Source: Nocardia fusca NBRC 14340 (GTDB taxonomy: Bacteria > Actinomycetota > Actinomycetes > Mycobacteriales > Mycobacteriaceae). Taken from it: a stretch of DNA of 64,000 nucleotides. Made by a program: the position numbers and the translations under genes. Below the pieces are notes generated by a model. That model worked only from the letters and a program-made list of their open reading frames with translations. It did no database searches and was not told the origin of the DNA. The DNA is taken from the NCBI RefSeq assembly GCF_001618425.1, contig NZ_BDCU01000038.1:62001-126000 (forward strand), given 5' to 3'. This document shows, piece after piece, positions 53,808-63,261 of the stretch; position 1 is the first letter of the stretch; every line of letters starts with the position of its first letter.

Positions 53808-55105
53808 ACCCAGGCCTCCTCGATACGGCCGTCCAGCAGATCGGCGAAACGCTGCTCGGCACGCGTGCGAACGGTGGGCAGGTGGTAGTCCGGGAACAAC
53901 GCGTCCGAGCCCGAATACCCGCTCAGCACCTGGCGCGCAAGGGTGATCTGGTGCACCTCGGTAGGCCCGTCGGCCAGGCCCATCTGAAAGGACTCCATGA
54001 CCAAACGCGCGAACGGCACCTCGTCGGTGACTCCGAGAGAACCGTGGATCTGCAGCGCCCGGGCGGCGATGTCGTGCAGGACTCGTGGCATGGCGGCCTT
54101 CACCGCGGAAATGTCCTTGCGCAGGGCACGGTAGTCGCCCTTCTCGTCGATCAGCCAGGCCGTCCGGAGCACCAGCAGCCGGAACTGCTCGAGGTCCAGC
54201 CAGGATTCGGCGATGGCCTGCTGGACGAGCTGCAGGTCGGAGAGCCGGGTGCCCCGCGTGGTCCGGGACAGTGCGCGCTCGCACATCATGTCGAAGGCCT
54301 TGCGGGCAGCGCCGATTGTGCGCATTGCGTGGTGGATTCTGCCGCCGCCGAGGCGGGCCTGGGCCATGGCAAATGCCTCGCCTCGGGTGCCGAGCAGTTG
54401 CTCATCCCCCAGCCGGACGTCGGTGAGCCGCAGATAGCCGTGTGAGCCGTCGCCTGCGGGCTGACCGGCACTCGCCACGTTCCGCACGATCTCGAGGCCC
54501 GGTGTGTCGCGTGGGACGAGGAACATCGAAGACCGCTGGTGCGCCGGTGCGTCCGGTTCGCTGACCGCGACAATGATGATCAAGTCCGCGTAGCGTGCGT
54601 TGGAGGCGAACCACTTCTCGCCGTTCAGCACCCAGCCATTGCCGTGGCGTACCGCGCAAGTGGTGATGCCGGTCGGGTCGGCGCCGCCGTGCGGCTCTGT
54701 CATCGAGAAGCAAGACATGATCTGCCCATCGATGAGCGGTGCCAGGTACCGCTCCTTCTGCGCATCGGTGGCGAACAGCGCCAGCAGCTCGCTGTTACCC
54801 GAGTCCGGGGCCTGGCAGCCGAAGATCGTCGGGGCGCACCGCGAGGTGCCCAGTATCTCGTTGAGCAGGCCGAGCTCGAGCTGGCCGTAACCCGGCCCAC
54901 CCAGCGCGGGACCGAGATGGCAGGCCCAGAGGCCCTGCTCGCGCACCGCGGCCTGCAGTGGCGGGATCACTTCGCGGCGCAGCGGGTCCCGGACGTCGGC
55001 GGGGTGCCCCAGGACCGCGTCGACCGGCGCAATCTGTCGCTCTACGAATTCCGCGGCCCAGTCCAGCTTCTTCTGATACTCCGGATCTGTCGCAAAACTC
55101 CACAT
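53804..55105 (-). CDS. Acyl-CoA dehydrogenase (ACAD10/11-like)
   Basis: A 433-residue flavoenzyme. Segments are IFGCQAPDSGNSELLALFAT, FSMTEPHGGADPTGI, LNGEKWFASNARYADLI and the C-terminal ADGPTEVHQITLARQVLSGY. It closely resembles the type at 18.7-20.0 kb. It sits directly downstream of the LLM oxidoreductase, overlapping it by one base, and upstream of SDR and APH-like genes, forming a beta-oxidation module. Confidence 0.9.
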   Translation of the reverse strand: MWSFATDPEYQKKLDWAAEFVERQIAPVDAVLGHPADVRDPLRREVIPPLQAAVREQGLWACHLGPALGGPGYGQLELGLLNEILGTSRCAPTIFGCQAPDSGNSELLALFATDAQKERYLAPLIDGQIMSCFSMTEPHGGADPTGITTCAVRHGNGWVLNGEKWFASNARYADLIIIVAVSEPDAPAHQRSSMFLVPRDTPGLEIVRNVASAGQPAGDGSHGYLRLTDVRLGDEQLLGTRGEAFAMAQARLGGGRIHHAMRTIGAARKAFDMMCERALSRTTRGTRLSDLQLVQQAIAESWLDLEQFRLLVLRTAWLIDEKGDYRALRKDISAVKAAMPRVLHDIAARALQIHGSLGVTDEVPFARLVMESFQMGLADGPTEVHQITLARQVLSGYSGSDALFPDYHLPTVRTRAEQRFADLLDGRIEEAWV

Positions 55106-56016
55106 CAGGCATTGCTCCTCTCGGCCCCGAACTTGCCGGACTCTTCGGCTATCTCGGTGATGAGCCGTTCGACCTCGCGGAGGCTCGCGCACCCCACGGT
55201 GGGGCCGACGGCCAACACCGTGGCCCCTGCGGCCTGGTACTCCGGGATGACGGAAACGGTGGCCGGCACATCGATCCGCCCCACCCGATCCAGGACCAGC
55301 GGAGCCTGTACCCGCACGATCAGCTCGTCCGCGTCGCGCCCGGCCTCGGCCATGACCGGACGGATTACCGCGAGACCTTCGCGGACCTTCTCCGGGGTGT
55401 AGCGGACAGGACACCACCCGTCGCCGTACTCGGCGATGCGCCGGGCGTTTCGCGGGGTCGGGGCCAAGCCCATCAGCAACGGGATCCGGCGTTGCGCGGG
55501 CCGGGGCAGCGCGCGAACCGGGGATACCGCACCGACCTGGCCGGGAACCGTCGCCTGCGCCGACTCCCAGAGCGCCCGGCAGGTGCGGACTACCTCGTCG
55601 AAGGTCTTGTAACGGTCTTCCCAGGACACCCCGCAGGCTTGGAATTCCTCCCGCTGCCAGCCGATGCCGAGGCCGGGCTCCGCGCGCCCCCCGGACAGGG
55701 CATCCAAAGTCGCGATTTCCTTCGCGAGAACCGGGCCCGGGCGCAGTGGGGCGAGCAGGACGCCGGTGGAGAACCGAATTCGCGTAGTCACTGCGATCGC
55801 GCTGGCGAGCGTTACGAGGGGATCCGGCCATGCCGCATCAGGATCGGGTTCGAACCGGCCGAACGGATAGGCCTCCGTATTGTCGCCCATCAGCACATGC
55901 TCGCCCAGGTGTATGGAGCGGAAGCCGGCTTCGTCCGCCATCTGCGCCACCTCCGCGAACCGGGAGATGTCGCCGCCGGGCAGCTGTTGGGCGCGGCAGA
56001 ACAGGGATAGTTCCAT
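55105..56016 (-). CDS. LLM-class flavin- (F420-) dependent oxidoreductase
   Basis: A 303-residue luciferase-like TIM-barrel protein. Landmarks are GFRSIHLGEHVLMGDNTEAY, RIRFSTGVLLAPLRPGPVLA and GIGWQREEFQACGVSWEDRY. In mycobacteria and nocardiae this group usually uses F420 and oxidises alcohols or reduces enones. ATG at 56016 is used; GTG one codon upstream is possible. The promoter carries a near-perfect regulon palindrome at 56034. A truncated relative lies at 46.4 kb. Confidence 0.87.
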   Translation of the reverse strand: MELSLFCRAQQLPGGDISRFAEVAQMADEAGFRSIHLGEHVLMGDNTEAYPFGRFEPDPDAAWPDPLVTLASAIAVTTRIRFSTGVLLAPLRPGPVLAKEIATLDALSGGRAEPGLGIGWQREEFQACGVSWEDRYKTFDEVVRTCRALWESAQATVPGQVGAVSPVRALPRPAQRRIPLLMGLAPTPRNARRIAEYGDGWCPVRYTPEKVREGLAVIRPVMAEAGRDADELIVRVQAPLVLDRVGRIDVPATVSVIPEYQAAGATVLAVGPTVGCASLREVERLITEIAEESGKFGAERSNA

Positions 56017-56033
56017 CACACCGCCATGCTAGT

Positions 56034-56048
56034 TGAATCCTGGATACA
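56034..56048. promoter_or_regulatory. GntR-regulon palindrome, site 3 (TGAATCCTGGATACA)
   Basis: The best match: 14 of 15 positions of TGTATCC-A/T-GGATACA. It begins 18 bases upstream of the LLM start, where bound repressor would block transcription of the LLM-to-APH operon. Confidence 0.7.
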
Positions 56049-56147
56049 GGACAAGGTGACACCCACTGCCGAACGCCCCGAAGGGCTACGGAGATGCTGG
56101 ACGTGCCACGACGTACCCCTTGCGCGCAGGCGCAAGTAAAAATATGA

Positions 56148-56162
56148 TGCATCCTGGATCCG
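56148..56162. promoter_or_regulatory. GntR-regulon palindrome, site 4 (TGCATCCTGGATCCG)
   Basis: It lies in the same divergent gap, nearer the aldehyde dehydrogenase gene, on whose side it would act. The ATCCTGGAT core is identical to site 3; the right flank is degenerate. Confidence 0.55.
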
Positions 56163-56313
56163 AGCGTTGCGGCAATAGCCGCTGACCAAAAGCCTTGACA
56201 CAAACAAGGTGACGCCTTGCGGGATCAAGAATTTTCGTTCGGGTCGATTTCGAGCCGTCAGCACAGTGCGGCGCGGCCGGGTACGGCGCCGACACCCCAC
56301 TGATGGAGGATCG

Positions 56314-57735
56314 ATGGAGATTCGGACCAACATATTCGTCGACGGGGCGTGGCGGCCGTCGGCCGGCACCGTTGTCGACGTGCTGTCCCCGGCCGACGAA
56401 CAGAAAGTGGGCGAGACAGTCGATGCCGGCACAGCGGATGTCGACGCCGCCGTCTCGGCGGCCCGGACAGCTTTCGACGGCTGGCGAGCTCTTCCCGCGG
56501 CGAGTCGCGCCAAACACCTCCTGAGTCTCCGGGATGAGCTGTTGACGGACCTCGAGCAGATCTCCGAGGTAGTGACCCGGGAGAGCGGGACACCCATTTC
56601 CATCTCGCGCAGCATGCAGCGCAACGCCACCGACCGGCTGCGCTACTACGCAGAGCATGCCGGGCGAGTGAGCCGGGTCGAGGAACGACTGGGCAAGGCC
56701 GCCAGGGCCCGGATCGTGCAGGAGCCGGTCGGTGTCGCCGCTTTGCTCACCCCCTGGAACGGGGCCTACGCCTCGGCGCTCACCAAGATCGCCCCGGCCC
56801 TCCTTGCAGGCTGCACAGTCGTGCTCAAACCCCCACTGGAAACGCCTCTGGCCTCGATGTTCATCGCGGATGCTGCGCAGCGCAGCGGTCTTCCCGCGGG
56901 CGTACTGAACATCGTCACCGGTGGACGCAGCGCCGGGGAGCTGCTTGTCGAGCATCCCGATGTCCAGAAGATCGCGATGACGGGGAGTGTGGCCGGGGGC
57001 CAGGCGATCATGCGCTCCGCCTCCGACCGGTTGAAGCGACTCACCCTCGAACTCGGCGGGAAGTCGGCGTGTGTCGTGCTGCCGGGGGCCGACCTCGCCG
57101 CTGCCGCGGACCAGGTGGTCAAGGGCTCGATGTTCAACACCGGGCAGGCTTGCGTGGCGTGGACCCGGCTCCTGATCCAGCAGGACGACTACGAACGGTT
57201 CGTCGAGTTGCTCGGCGCGGCGATCGACCGGATTCGTCCGCTGAACCCGATGGACCCCTCGTCCACTTTCGGTCCTATCACCACCCCGGCGCAGCTCGAA
57301 CGCATCGAGGGCTTCGTAACCCGGGCACTCACCGAAGGCGCCCGCATCGTCACTGGCGGCTCGCGGGTCGAGGCATTCGATCGCGGTTCGTGGTACCAGC
57401 CCACGCTACTGCGTGATGTGCACAACCACATGGAGATCGCCCGCAACGAAGTCTTCGGTCCCGTGACGGTCGCCATCCCGTACACGACTGTCGACGACGC
57501 CGTGGCACAAGCGAACGACAGTGACTACGGCCTTTCCGGGGCTGTGCTCGGCGACCAGGACCAGGCGGAGAAGGTGGCACAGCGACTCGAATCCGGAACA
57601 GTATCGATCAACTGCTTCACCCTGGAGGACCACGCCCCGTTCGGCGGACGCAAACTATCCGGCCTGGGGCGCGAATGGGGACCCGAGGGTATCGACGCCT
57701 ACCTCGAGTCCAAGGTCTACGCACTCCCTTTCTGA
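56314..57735 (+). CDS. Aldehyde dehydrogenase family protein
   Basis: A 473-residue NAD(P)-dependent ALDH. Motifs are LLTPWNGAYASALTKIAPAL (cofactor), the general base Glu in TLELGGKSACVVL, the catalytic Cys in NTGQACVAWTRLL, and NEVFGPVTVAIPYTT. The ATG has a GGAGGA site. It is divergent from the LLM operon, with regulon palindromes between them. It would oxidise an aldehyde, for example one arising after Baeyer-Villiger cleavage and alcohol oxidation (inference). Confidence 0.92.
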   Translation: MEIRTNIFVDGAWRPSAGTVVDVLSPADEQKVGETVDAGTADVDAAVSAARTAFDGWRALPAASRAKHLLSLRDELLTDLEQISEVVTRESGTPISISRSMQRNATDRLRYYAEHAGRVSRVEERLGKAARARIVQEPVGVAALLTPWNGAYASALTKIAPALLAGCTVVLKPPLETPLASMFIADAAQRSGLPAGVLNIVTGGRSAGELLVEHPDVQKIAMTGSVAGGQAIMRSASDRLKRLTLELGGKSACVVLPGADLAAAADQVVKGSMFNTGQACVAWTRLLIQQDDYERFVELLGAAIDRIRPLNPMDPSSTFGPITTPAQLERIEGFVTRALTEGARIVTGGSRVEAFDRGSWYQPTLLRDVHNHMEIARNEVFGPVTVAIPYTTVDDAVAQANDSDYGLSGAVLGDQDQAEKVAQRLESGTVSINCFTLEDHAPFGGRKLSGLGREWGPEGIDAYLESKVYALPF

Positions 57736-58191
57736 GGCCCTGAGCACCCGGACGACCTCACCCTGGTCGTTCGGGTCGTCGCGGTCGGGCAATCGAGTCG
57801 AGCGCTGCCTGCGCATGCCTGCGACCCCATCGGTCCACAGGCGCGGGATCGAAACCCGCAGGACTGTGTGTCCTGCATCGACGGCGGCAGCCTGCCCGGT
57901 CACAGAGAACGCGCCGTCCGAGGCGGGGCCGTGCTGTGGCGTCGGCTATGGCTCCGGGAGCCGGCGTGCACATGCCCTTTGGAACGCCGAAATATCGGCA
58001 GCCTGATCGTCGGTTCGCATCAAGCCGGTCACCCACACTCGGCAGCTGCATGCTGTCGCGCCACCGGACTGCCGATCAGCCTCGATTTTTCGTGAGTTGC
58101 GCTGACGGTTCCGGCCAGGTCCGATCGGGGTTTGGGGGTTGTTTCGCTGTTCGGGGCAGCGGCAGCTGTCATCTCCACTCTGGCCGCACTG
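57736..58191. other. 456-bp intergenic stretch with a hairpin
   Basis: Between the convergent ALDH and ABC permease genes. A hairpin CCCGGACGAC / GTCGTTCGGG with a 9-base loop (57747-57775) lies 11 bases after the ALDH stop and may terminate it, though no T-run follows. A minus-strand reading near 57.87-57.9 kb (VTGQAAAVDAGHTVL) faintly resembles an SDR tail. No gene is supported. Confidence 0.4.
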
Positions 58192-59073
58192 TCAGAACTC
58201 CTCACGGATCGCGCGGGCGTTCTTCCACTTCAGCAGTCGGTTGGAAAGCAACTGAATGCCGAACATGAAGACGACTCCGACCCCCATCATCATCACCAGC
58301 GCGGCAAAGACGCCCGCCGTGTAGAACTGACCAGTGGAGTTGATGAGCAAATACCCCATACCTCGGTTGGATCCCAGCATCTCCGCGGTCACAGCCATTA
58401 CCAACGCGTAAGGGGCAGAGATATTGAGTCCGCTGATTATGAAGGTCATTGCGGACGGCACCGTCACCTTGGTGTGCACCTGCCAAGTCGATGCCCGCAT
58501 CAAACGAAGCTTGTCGATCAATTCACGGTCGACATCCCGGACTCCCGCGAAGGTGGAGAAGAACACCAGAAATGCCACCACAGCGGCCACCAATGCGACT
58601 TTCGACATCAGGCCGATGCCGAACCACAGCATGAAGAGCGGAACGAGTGCCGTCCGGGGAATGCTGTAGATCGCATTGACGAAAGGCGTGAATATTTTCG
58701 CCAGATACTGGTTGATCCCGAGAAGAATTCCTCCGAGTAAACCGATCACCGCACCAGCAAAAAAACCAAGGAGTGCCTCTTCCAATGTCACTGCGACGCT
58801 GGGAAGAAGAATCCCGTCCTTCGCCCAGTCGACCAATGCCGCCCAAATCTCTGTGGGTTGGCTGACATAGAACTTGTCGATGAGCACATGAGGTTCACCC
58901 GGGTTACCCGAAACAAACTCCCACAAGGCTGTCAATGCACAGAGGATCGCCACTTGCGTGCCCAGGAGGATTCCGCGAGATTCTTTCCACCGTGCCTTGA
59001 ACGAGCGCCTGGACTGCGTGCTCGACGAGGCTTTGTCGATGTCCGAAAATTGCAGCTCGACAGTACTGGCCAT
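58192..59073 (-). CDS. ABC transporter permease (SsuC/TauC-like)
   Basis: A 293-residue membrane protein with about six hydrophobic segments. It has the BPD_transp_1 EAA-type loop (LIDKLRLMRASTWQVHTKVT, VPSAMTFIISGLNISAPYAL) and an FAGAVIGLLGGILLGINQYL helix typical of the nitrate/sulfonate/taurine class. It is the last gene of a three-gene operon (binding protein, ATPase, permease) with overlapping starts and stops. Confidence 0.9.
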   Translation of the reverse strand: MASTVELQFSDIDKASSSTQSRRSFKARWKESRGILLGTQVAILCALTALWEFVSGNPGEPHVLIDKFYVSQPTEIWAALVDWAKDGILLPSVAVTLEEALLGFFAGAVIGLLGGILLGINQYLAKIFTPFVNAIYSIPRTALVPLFMLWFGIGLMSKVALVAAVVAFLVFFSTFAGVRDVDRELIDKLRLMRASTWQVHTKVTVPSAMTFIISGLNISAPYALVMAVTAEMLGSNRGMGYLLINSTGQFYTAGVFAALVMMMGVGVVFMFGIQLLSNRLLKWKNARAIREEF

Positions 59074-59918
59074 CAGGCAACTCCCGTTTCCTGCAGTTGC
59101 TGTGCGAGGCGCTCCCACAGCTCATCCCACACCTGGCGAAATTCGTCTAGGCTACGGAGTTTCGTCAGGTCGCGGGGTCGCTCGAAGTTGACCGGCTCCA
59201 CGTGGACAATGCGCCCAGGAGATTTGCCGAAGACGACGACACGGTCAGCCAGAAGAATCGCTTCTTCCAAGTCATGTGTGACGAATATTATTGTAGTGCC
59301 GTATGCACCGCAAATGGACAGCAATTCTTGCTGTAGAGCGAGCCGAAGTTGCGCGTCCAGCGCCCCGAACGGCTCGTCCATCAGGATGGTTGTGGGCTCG
59401 TAAACCAGGGTCTGAGCCAGACTTGCCCGCTTGAGCATCCCCCCGGAGAGCTGTGACGGGTAGCGGTCAGCGAACCCGCCGAGACCGACCAACTCGAGAA
59501 CTCGCGTGACTCGTTCACGCCGCTCGGCCTTGGGGACCTTCTGAATCTCCAAAGCGAGACCGACGTTGTATTCGACAGTGCGCCAGGGAAGTAGCAGGTC
59601 CTTTTGAGTGACATACCCTACCTGGGTATTCACGCCCTGCACTCGTCGACCGTCGTACTCGACGACGCCCTCACTCGCCGGCATCAGTCCTGCGGCCATA
59701 TTGAGCAGCGTCGACTTGCCGCAACCACTCGGTCCTACGAGCGTGACGATTTCTCCCTGCGCGACGGCGAGATCTATGTGCTCAACGGCAGTGAACACGG
59801 ACTTCTCTGTATCGAATCGCCTTGCAACATCGATGAATCTGACTCGCAAATCGGACGTGGAATCTTGTGAACTGCCCGATCTTCGATCCGCTCGGAGCGG
59901 GTTTCGCATAACGGTCAT
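59073..59918 (-). CDS. ABC transporter ATP-binding protein (SsuB/TauB-like)
   Basis: A 281-residue ATPase. Walker A is VGPSGCGKSTLLNMAAG, the Q-loop YVTQKDLLLPWRTVEYNV, signature QLSGGMLKRASLAQTL, Walker B TILMDEPFGALDAQ and the switch His in FVTHDLEEAI. The LLPWRTV segment is characteristic of the nitrate/sulfonate/taurine group. Its ATG overlaps the binding-protein stop by four bases. Confidence 0.92.
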   Translation of the reverse strand: MTVMRNPLRADRRSGSSQDSTSDLRVRFIDVARRFDTEKSVFTAVEHIDLAVAQGEIVTLVGPSGCGKSTLLNMAAGLMPASEGVVEYDGRRVQGVNTQVGYVTQKDLLLPWRTVEYNVGLALEIQKVPKAERRERVTRVLELVGLGGFADRYPSQLSGGMLKRASLAQTLVYEPTTILMDEPFGALDAQLRLALQQELLSICGAYGTTIIFVTHDLEEAILLADRVVVFGKSPGRIVHVEPVNFERPRDLTKLRSLDEFRQVWDELWERLAQQLQETGVA

Positions 59919-60985
59919 CGTTCGATTACCTCCTCTGCGGCTTCAGTGTCGACCACCTGTTCGAATGCAACATCGATAGGCGAGTTCGTACCTGCCGACG
60001 CCACCTCGGTGAGCAGATCGAACCGCCCCGGGGAAGGCACCAACCCAGTGTCAAGGGCCGGGGAAACAGCCGCTATCGAGCTTGCGAACACTTCTACGTC
60101 CGTCTTCGGGTAGAACTTGTCGTGGAGGTTTTCGGCGTCCGCTTCCGACAGGCCTACAGCGATGTCTTCCTGGGCGCGGCTCAGCGCCCGGAGGAAACCG
60201 ACAACGGCATCGCGGTTCTTCTCGAGGAACGCTCTCGTTGTCACGACGTCGATCACCGGAATATCGACCATGTCTGGCGCTTCTTCGAGGAAATCGATAA
60301 AGACAGTGCCCCAGCCGTCGGTCACCGGCTGCAGCGTCTGCGGGGGGAAACTGACGAAACCATCGACCGCCTCCTCCTTGGCGGCCGCGACCAGCGCGGG
60401 TGCGTCAGCGATCGGCTTGATGACTACATCGTGTGCCGGATCGAGACCCGACTCCGTCAAGACGTAGCGCAACATCAGGTCTGTTGTGGAGCCGGCGGCC
60501 GCCGACCCCAGAGTCATGCCCTTCAGTGCGGCCAGCTTCTCGTCGATCGGCGAGGAAGGGGTAACTCCGATAGCGTCCAGCGCCGCGAGAGACTTCTCGT
60601 TGACAGTCAGCTGGAACGGCGCTGGCGCCAAGACCGTACCGACGACCACCACGTCACGTCCCTGGGCAACGAGAGGGAGCGGCGCTGTGGACCCGGACAC
60701 GATGATGTCCACTTCCCCCTGCAAGAGTGTCTGAGTCAACTGGGCGGCCGAGTACAGCCCGGTCGACGACTCCAATGCGACGCCCTCGTCCGCGAAATAA
60801 TCTTTGGCCTGAGCCTGGTACACGCTGAGATTGGTAAGTGAAGGTCCGTAATCGAGATAATGCACCACCGTTTGCCCCGCACTGTTTGTCGCAGCCTCGT
60901 CCGCCCGCGGAGCGGCGCAAGCCACAACAGCCAGCAATGACACGAGAACCGCAAAAACCCCTACCAAGCATTTGCGAACAGACAT
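59915..60985 (-). CDS. ABC transporter substrate-binding lipoprotein (NMT1/SsuA-like)
   Basis: A 356-residue lipoprotein with lipobox LLAVVAC (Cys23). The NMT1-like domain includes VHYLDYGPSLTNLSVYQAQA, DYFADEGVALESSTGL and a ligand-loop region IIVSGSTAPLPLVAQGRDVV. This class binds small oxyanions, sulfonates, pyrimidine precursors or hydrophobic organic molecules. Beside a Baeyer-Villiger monooxygenase it may bring in the pathway substrate. No regulon palindrome was found before it. Confidence 0.88.
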   Translation of the reverse strand: MSVRKCLVGVFAVLVSLLAVVACAAPRADEAATNSAGQTVVHYLDYGPSLTNLSVYQAQAKDYFADEGVALESSTGLYSAAQLTQTLLQGEVDIIVSGSTAPLPLVAQGRDVVVVGTVLAPAPFQLTVNEKSLAALDAIGVTPSSPIDEKLAALKGMTLGSAAAGSTTDLMLRYVLTESGLDPAHDVVIKPIADAPALVAAAKEEAVDGFVSFPPQTLQPVTDGWGTVFIDFLEEAPDMVDIPVIDVVTTRAFLEKNRDAVVGFLRALSRAQEDIAVGLSEADAENLHDKFYPKTDVEVFASSIAAVSPALDTGLVPSPGRFDLLTEVASAGTNSPIDVAFEQVVDTEAAEEVIER

Positions 60986-61054
60986 CTGACTCCTCGAATT
61001 TGAACGTCAGTACTTCGCACAAAAGGCGTGCAACACAAGAACGACACCATCCGT

Positions 61055-61086
61055 CGAGGGGTGACACACCACGGTGCCACCCCTCG
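61055..61086 (-). terminator. Hairpin after the Baeyer-Villiger monooxygenase gene
   Basis: A perfect 9-bp stem (CGAGGGGTG / CACCCCTCG) with a 14-base loop lies 20 bases downstream of the monooxygenase stop and upstream of the ABC operon. It probably separates the two transcripts; no strong T-run follows. Confidence 0.5.
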
Positions 61087-61105
61087 CGCGAGTTCGTCCC
61101 AGATC

Positions 61106-62941
61106 TCAGGCGCCGGCACGCTCGATGATCGCCCTGCTCTCGTACTCCTTGGACTCGCGCCATGCCGCGAGCACCTGGGTGTACTCGAACGCCCCGCCAC
61201 CGTACGCATCCGCCCAGATCGGTCGGCCGTGCTCGAACGTGCCCGCCGTGTCGAAGTCGCCTTCGTTGTTGAAGTAGCCCGGTGTACACAGCGCAACCTG
61301 CTCGGCATTGAAGACCAGGCCGTTTTTGGAGTCCATCGTGTCGCACCACTCCTGTACGGCTGTCTCGGTGACATCCAGCTTCACCACGCCGTCCTCGACC
61401 AGCTGCTTGATGTGCTTGGCCACGTGCTTGGCCTGCTCGTCGTAGACGTAGAGCAGGTTCACCGACACCGCAGCCTGCCGAAGCGCCCCGATGTGGAACA
61501 TATTCGGGAACCCGGCGGCTTGGATACCGTGGACCGTCCTGACTCGCTGCTCCCAAGCCTTGGCCAGAGTCAGACCGTCGACGCCGGTGATCTCGAAGCC
61601 GCCGGACCGTCCGGGCGACACCGCAGACTCGAAGCCCGTGGCATAGATGATCAGGTCGACTTCATACTCCTTGCCATCGACCACCAGCCCTTTGGCGGTG
61701 ATCTTGTCGACGCCCTTCCCCTCGGTATCGATCAAGTGCACGTTCGGCTTGTTGAACGACTGCAGGTAGCTGTCGTGGAAGCCCGGGCGCTTGCAGTGGG
61801 TGGCGTACCACGGCTTGAGCCGCTCGGCCAACTCCGGATCATCGATCAACTCGTCCACTCGGGCGCGAATTCGCTCCATCTGCACGATGTCGTTCTCTTC
61901 GAGCTCGGCCATATACGCGGCGAGGTCGGGGGCGGAGCCGTCAGCCGGAATCTTCAGCGGCGGAATGCCCCACACGCGGGTCCAATCGTCGGTGACGATC
62001 TTCTCCTCGACCGGGATTCCCGCCATCTGCGCCTCGAAATTATCCATTCGAGCCTGCTGCCACCCCGGCTGCTGAGCGGAATACCACGCCGGGTCCGTCG
62101 GCCCATTGTCTCGCACACCGACGATGGTCGGCGTCCGCTGCACCAGATACGCCTCCTTCGCACTCTCGGCAATGTGCGGAAACGCCTGCAACGAAGTCGG
62201 TCCCGTACCGATCACGGCGACTCGCTTGTCTGCGAGTTTGTCGAGGTTCCCGAACGAGTCTCCGCCGGTGTACTCGTAATCCCAACGGCTCGAGTGGAAG
62301 GAGTGACCCTCGAACTTCTCGATGCCCGGGATGCCCGGCAGCTTCGGCCGGTGCAGAACTCCGCCGGTGCCGGTGATCACGAAACGAGCCCGGATCGCGT
62401 CGCCACGATTGGTCGTCACAATCCAGCGCGAGAGTTTGCGGTCCCAGGTCACATCGGTGACGTACGTCTGGAAGATCGCGTTCTTGTAGAGGTCGTACAT
62501 CCGGCCGACTGCACGCGCGTGATCGAGGATCTCCGAACCGGGCGCGTACTTCACCGTCGGCATGTAACCGGTCTCTTCGAGGAGAGGCAGATACACATAC
62601 GAGTCGCAGTCGCACGCAATGCCGGGATACCGGTTCCAGTACCAGGTCCCGCCGAAGTCCGCGGCCTTGTCGATGATGGCGATGTCATCGATGCCTTCCT
62701 GACGCAGGCGAACCGCGGAAAGCTGGCCCGACCACCCGGCACCGACGATGGCGACCTCGACATCCTTCGAGATGGGGTCACGCGGTGCAACTTCCGTGAA
62801 TGGGTCGACCTCGAGCTCCGAACCGACCTCGATCTCCTTGTACTGCTTGACGCCGTCGGTCCGGATTCGCTTGGCACGCTCCTCGGCATACTTCTTGGCG
62901 AGTTCCGCCTTGTCGACACCAGTGGCGATTGGGTCGGCCAT
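61106..62941 (-). CDS. Baeyer-Villiger monooxygenase
   Basis: A 611-residue flavoprotein. The FAD motif is VAIVGAGWSGQLSAVRLRQE, the Baeyer-Villiger fingerprint FEGHSFHSSRW fits FxGxxxHxxxW, the NADPH motif is VAVIGTGPTSLQAF, and the C-terminal part has YATGFES. A roughly 60-residue N-terminal extension resembles cyclododecanone- and cyclopentadecanone-type enzymes more than the shorter EthA type. It inserts oxygen next to a ketone to give a lactone or ester. The ATG at 62941 has a GGAG site; two regulon palindromes lie upstream. Confidence 0.93.
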   Translation of the reverse strand: MADPIATGVDKAELAKKYAEERAKRIRTDGVKQYKEIEVGSELEVDPFTEVAPRDPISKDVEVAIVGAGWSGQLSAVRLRQEGIDDIAIIDKAADFGGTWYWNRYPGIACDCDSYVYLPLLEETGYMPTVKYAPGSEILDHARAVGRMYDLYKNAIFQTYVTDVTWDRKLSRWIVTTNRGDAIRARFVITGTGGVLHRPKLPGIPGIEKFEGHSFHSSRWDYEYTGGDSFGNLDKLADKRVAVIGTGPTSLQAFPHIAESAKEAYLVQRTPTIVGVRDNGPTDPAWYSAQQPGWQQARMDNFEAQMAGIPVEEKIVTDDWTRVWGIPPLKIPADGSAPDLAAYMAELEENDIVQMERIRARVDELIDDPELAERLKPWYATHCKRPGFHDSYLQSFNKPNVHLIDTEGKGVDKITAKGLVVDGKEYEVDLIIYATGFESAVSPGRSGGFEITGVDGLTLAKAWEQRVRTVHGIQAAGFPNMFHIGALRQAAVSVNLLYVYDEQAKHVAKHIKQLVEDGVVKLDVTETAVQEWCDTMDSKNGLVFNAEQVALCTPGYFNNEGDFDTAGTFEHGRPIWADAYGGGAFEYTQVLAAWRESKEYESRAIIERAGA

Positions 62942-63086
62942 GTTGCACTCCATCTCTGTCAGAACGACATCGAACTTCATCAGAAAATGAACGGGTCGGA
63001 CGGGACGAATACCGGGCGTGTGGCTCGAGAGCTCGATCCGGTCACCTTCGTGATCCGCCTCACAGTCGACGCGTTGAAGTCAGTAT

Positions 63087-63101
63087 TGCATCCAGGATTC
63101 T
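63087..63101. promoter_or_regulatory. GntR-regulon palindrome, site 5 (TGCATCCAGGATTCT)
   Basis: It lies 145 bp upstream of the monooxygenase start in the divergent gap to the acyl-CoA dehydrogenase gene. It is nearly identical to site 2. Confidence 0.65.
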
Positions 63102-63198
63102 CTTACACAATCCTTTGCGGTCCACCCGAAGCTTGTAGCCTCTCGTCGGCACACGACGGCCGCACGCACCAGCGAAAAATCAGCAATGCGAAGCATAT

Positions 63199-63213
63199 TG
63201 TATCCAGGATGTA
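63199..63213. promoter_or_regulatory. GntR-regulon palindrome, site 6 (TGTATCCAGGATGTA)
   Basis: It lies 48 bp upstream of the acyl-CoA dehydrogenase start and matches 13 of 15 consensus positions. With site 5 it places both divergent genes under one regulator. Confidence 0.68.
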
Positions 63214-63261
63214 GAGCCATTACCGTTGCTGCGACAGCTGCAAACAGTCGGAGGGAAACCC

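Noticed and set aside
57655..57903. Minus-strand SDR-like tail (VTGQAAAVDAGHTVL)
   Set aside because: Only about 15 residues resemble an SDR C-terminus and there is no catalytic or cofactor segment upstream; it also overlaps the ALDH 3' end.
61028..63214. 728-codon plus-strand frame opposite the Baeyer-Villiger monooxygenase
   Set aside because: It is the mirror of a clear enzyme gene in high-GC DNA, with no recognisable domain.
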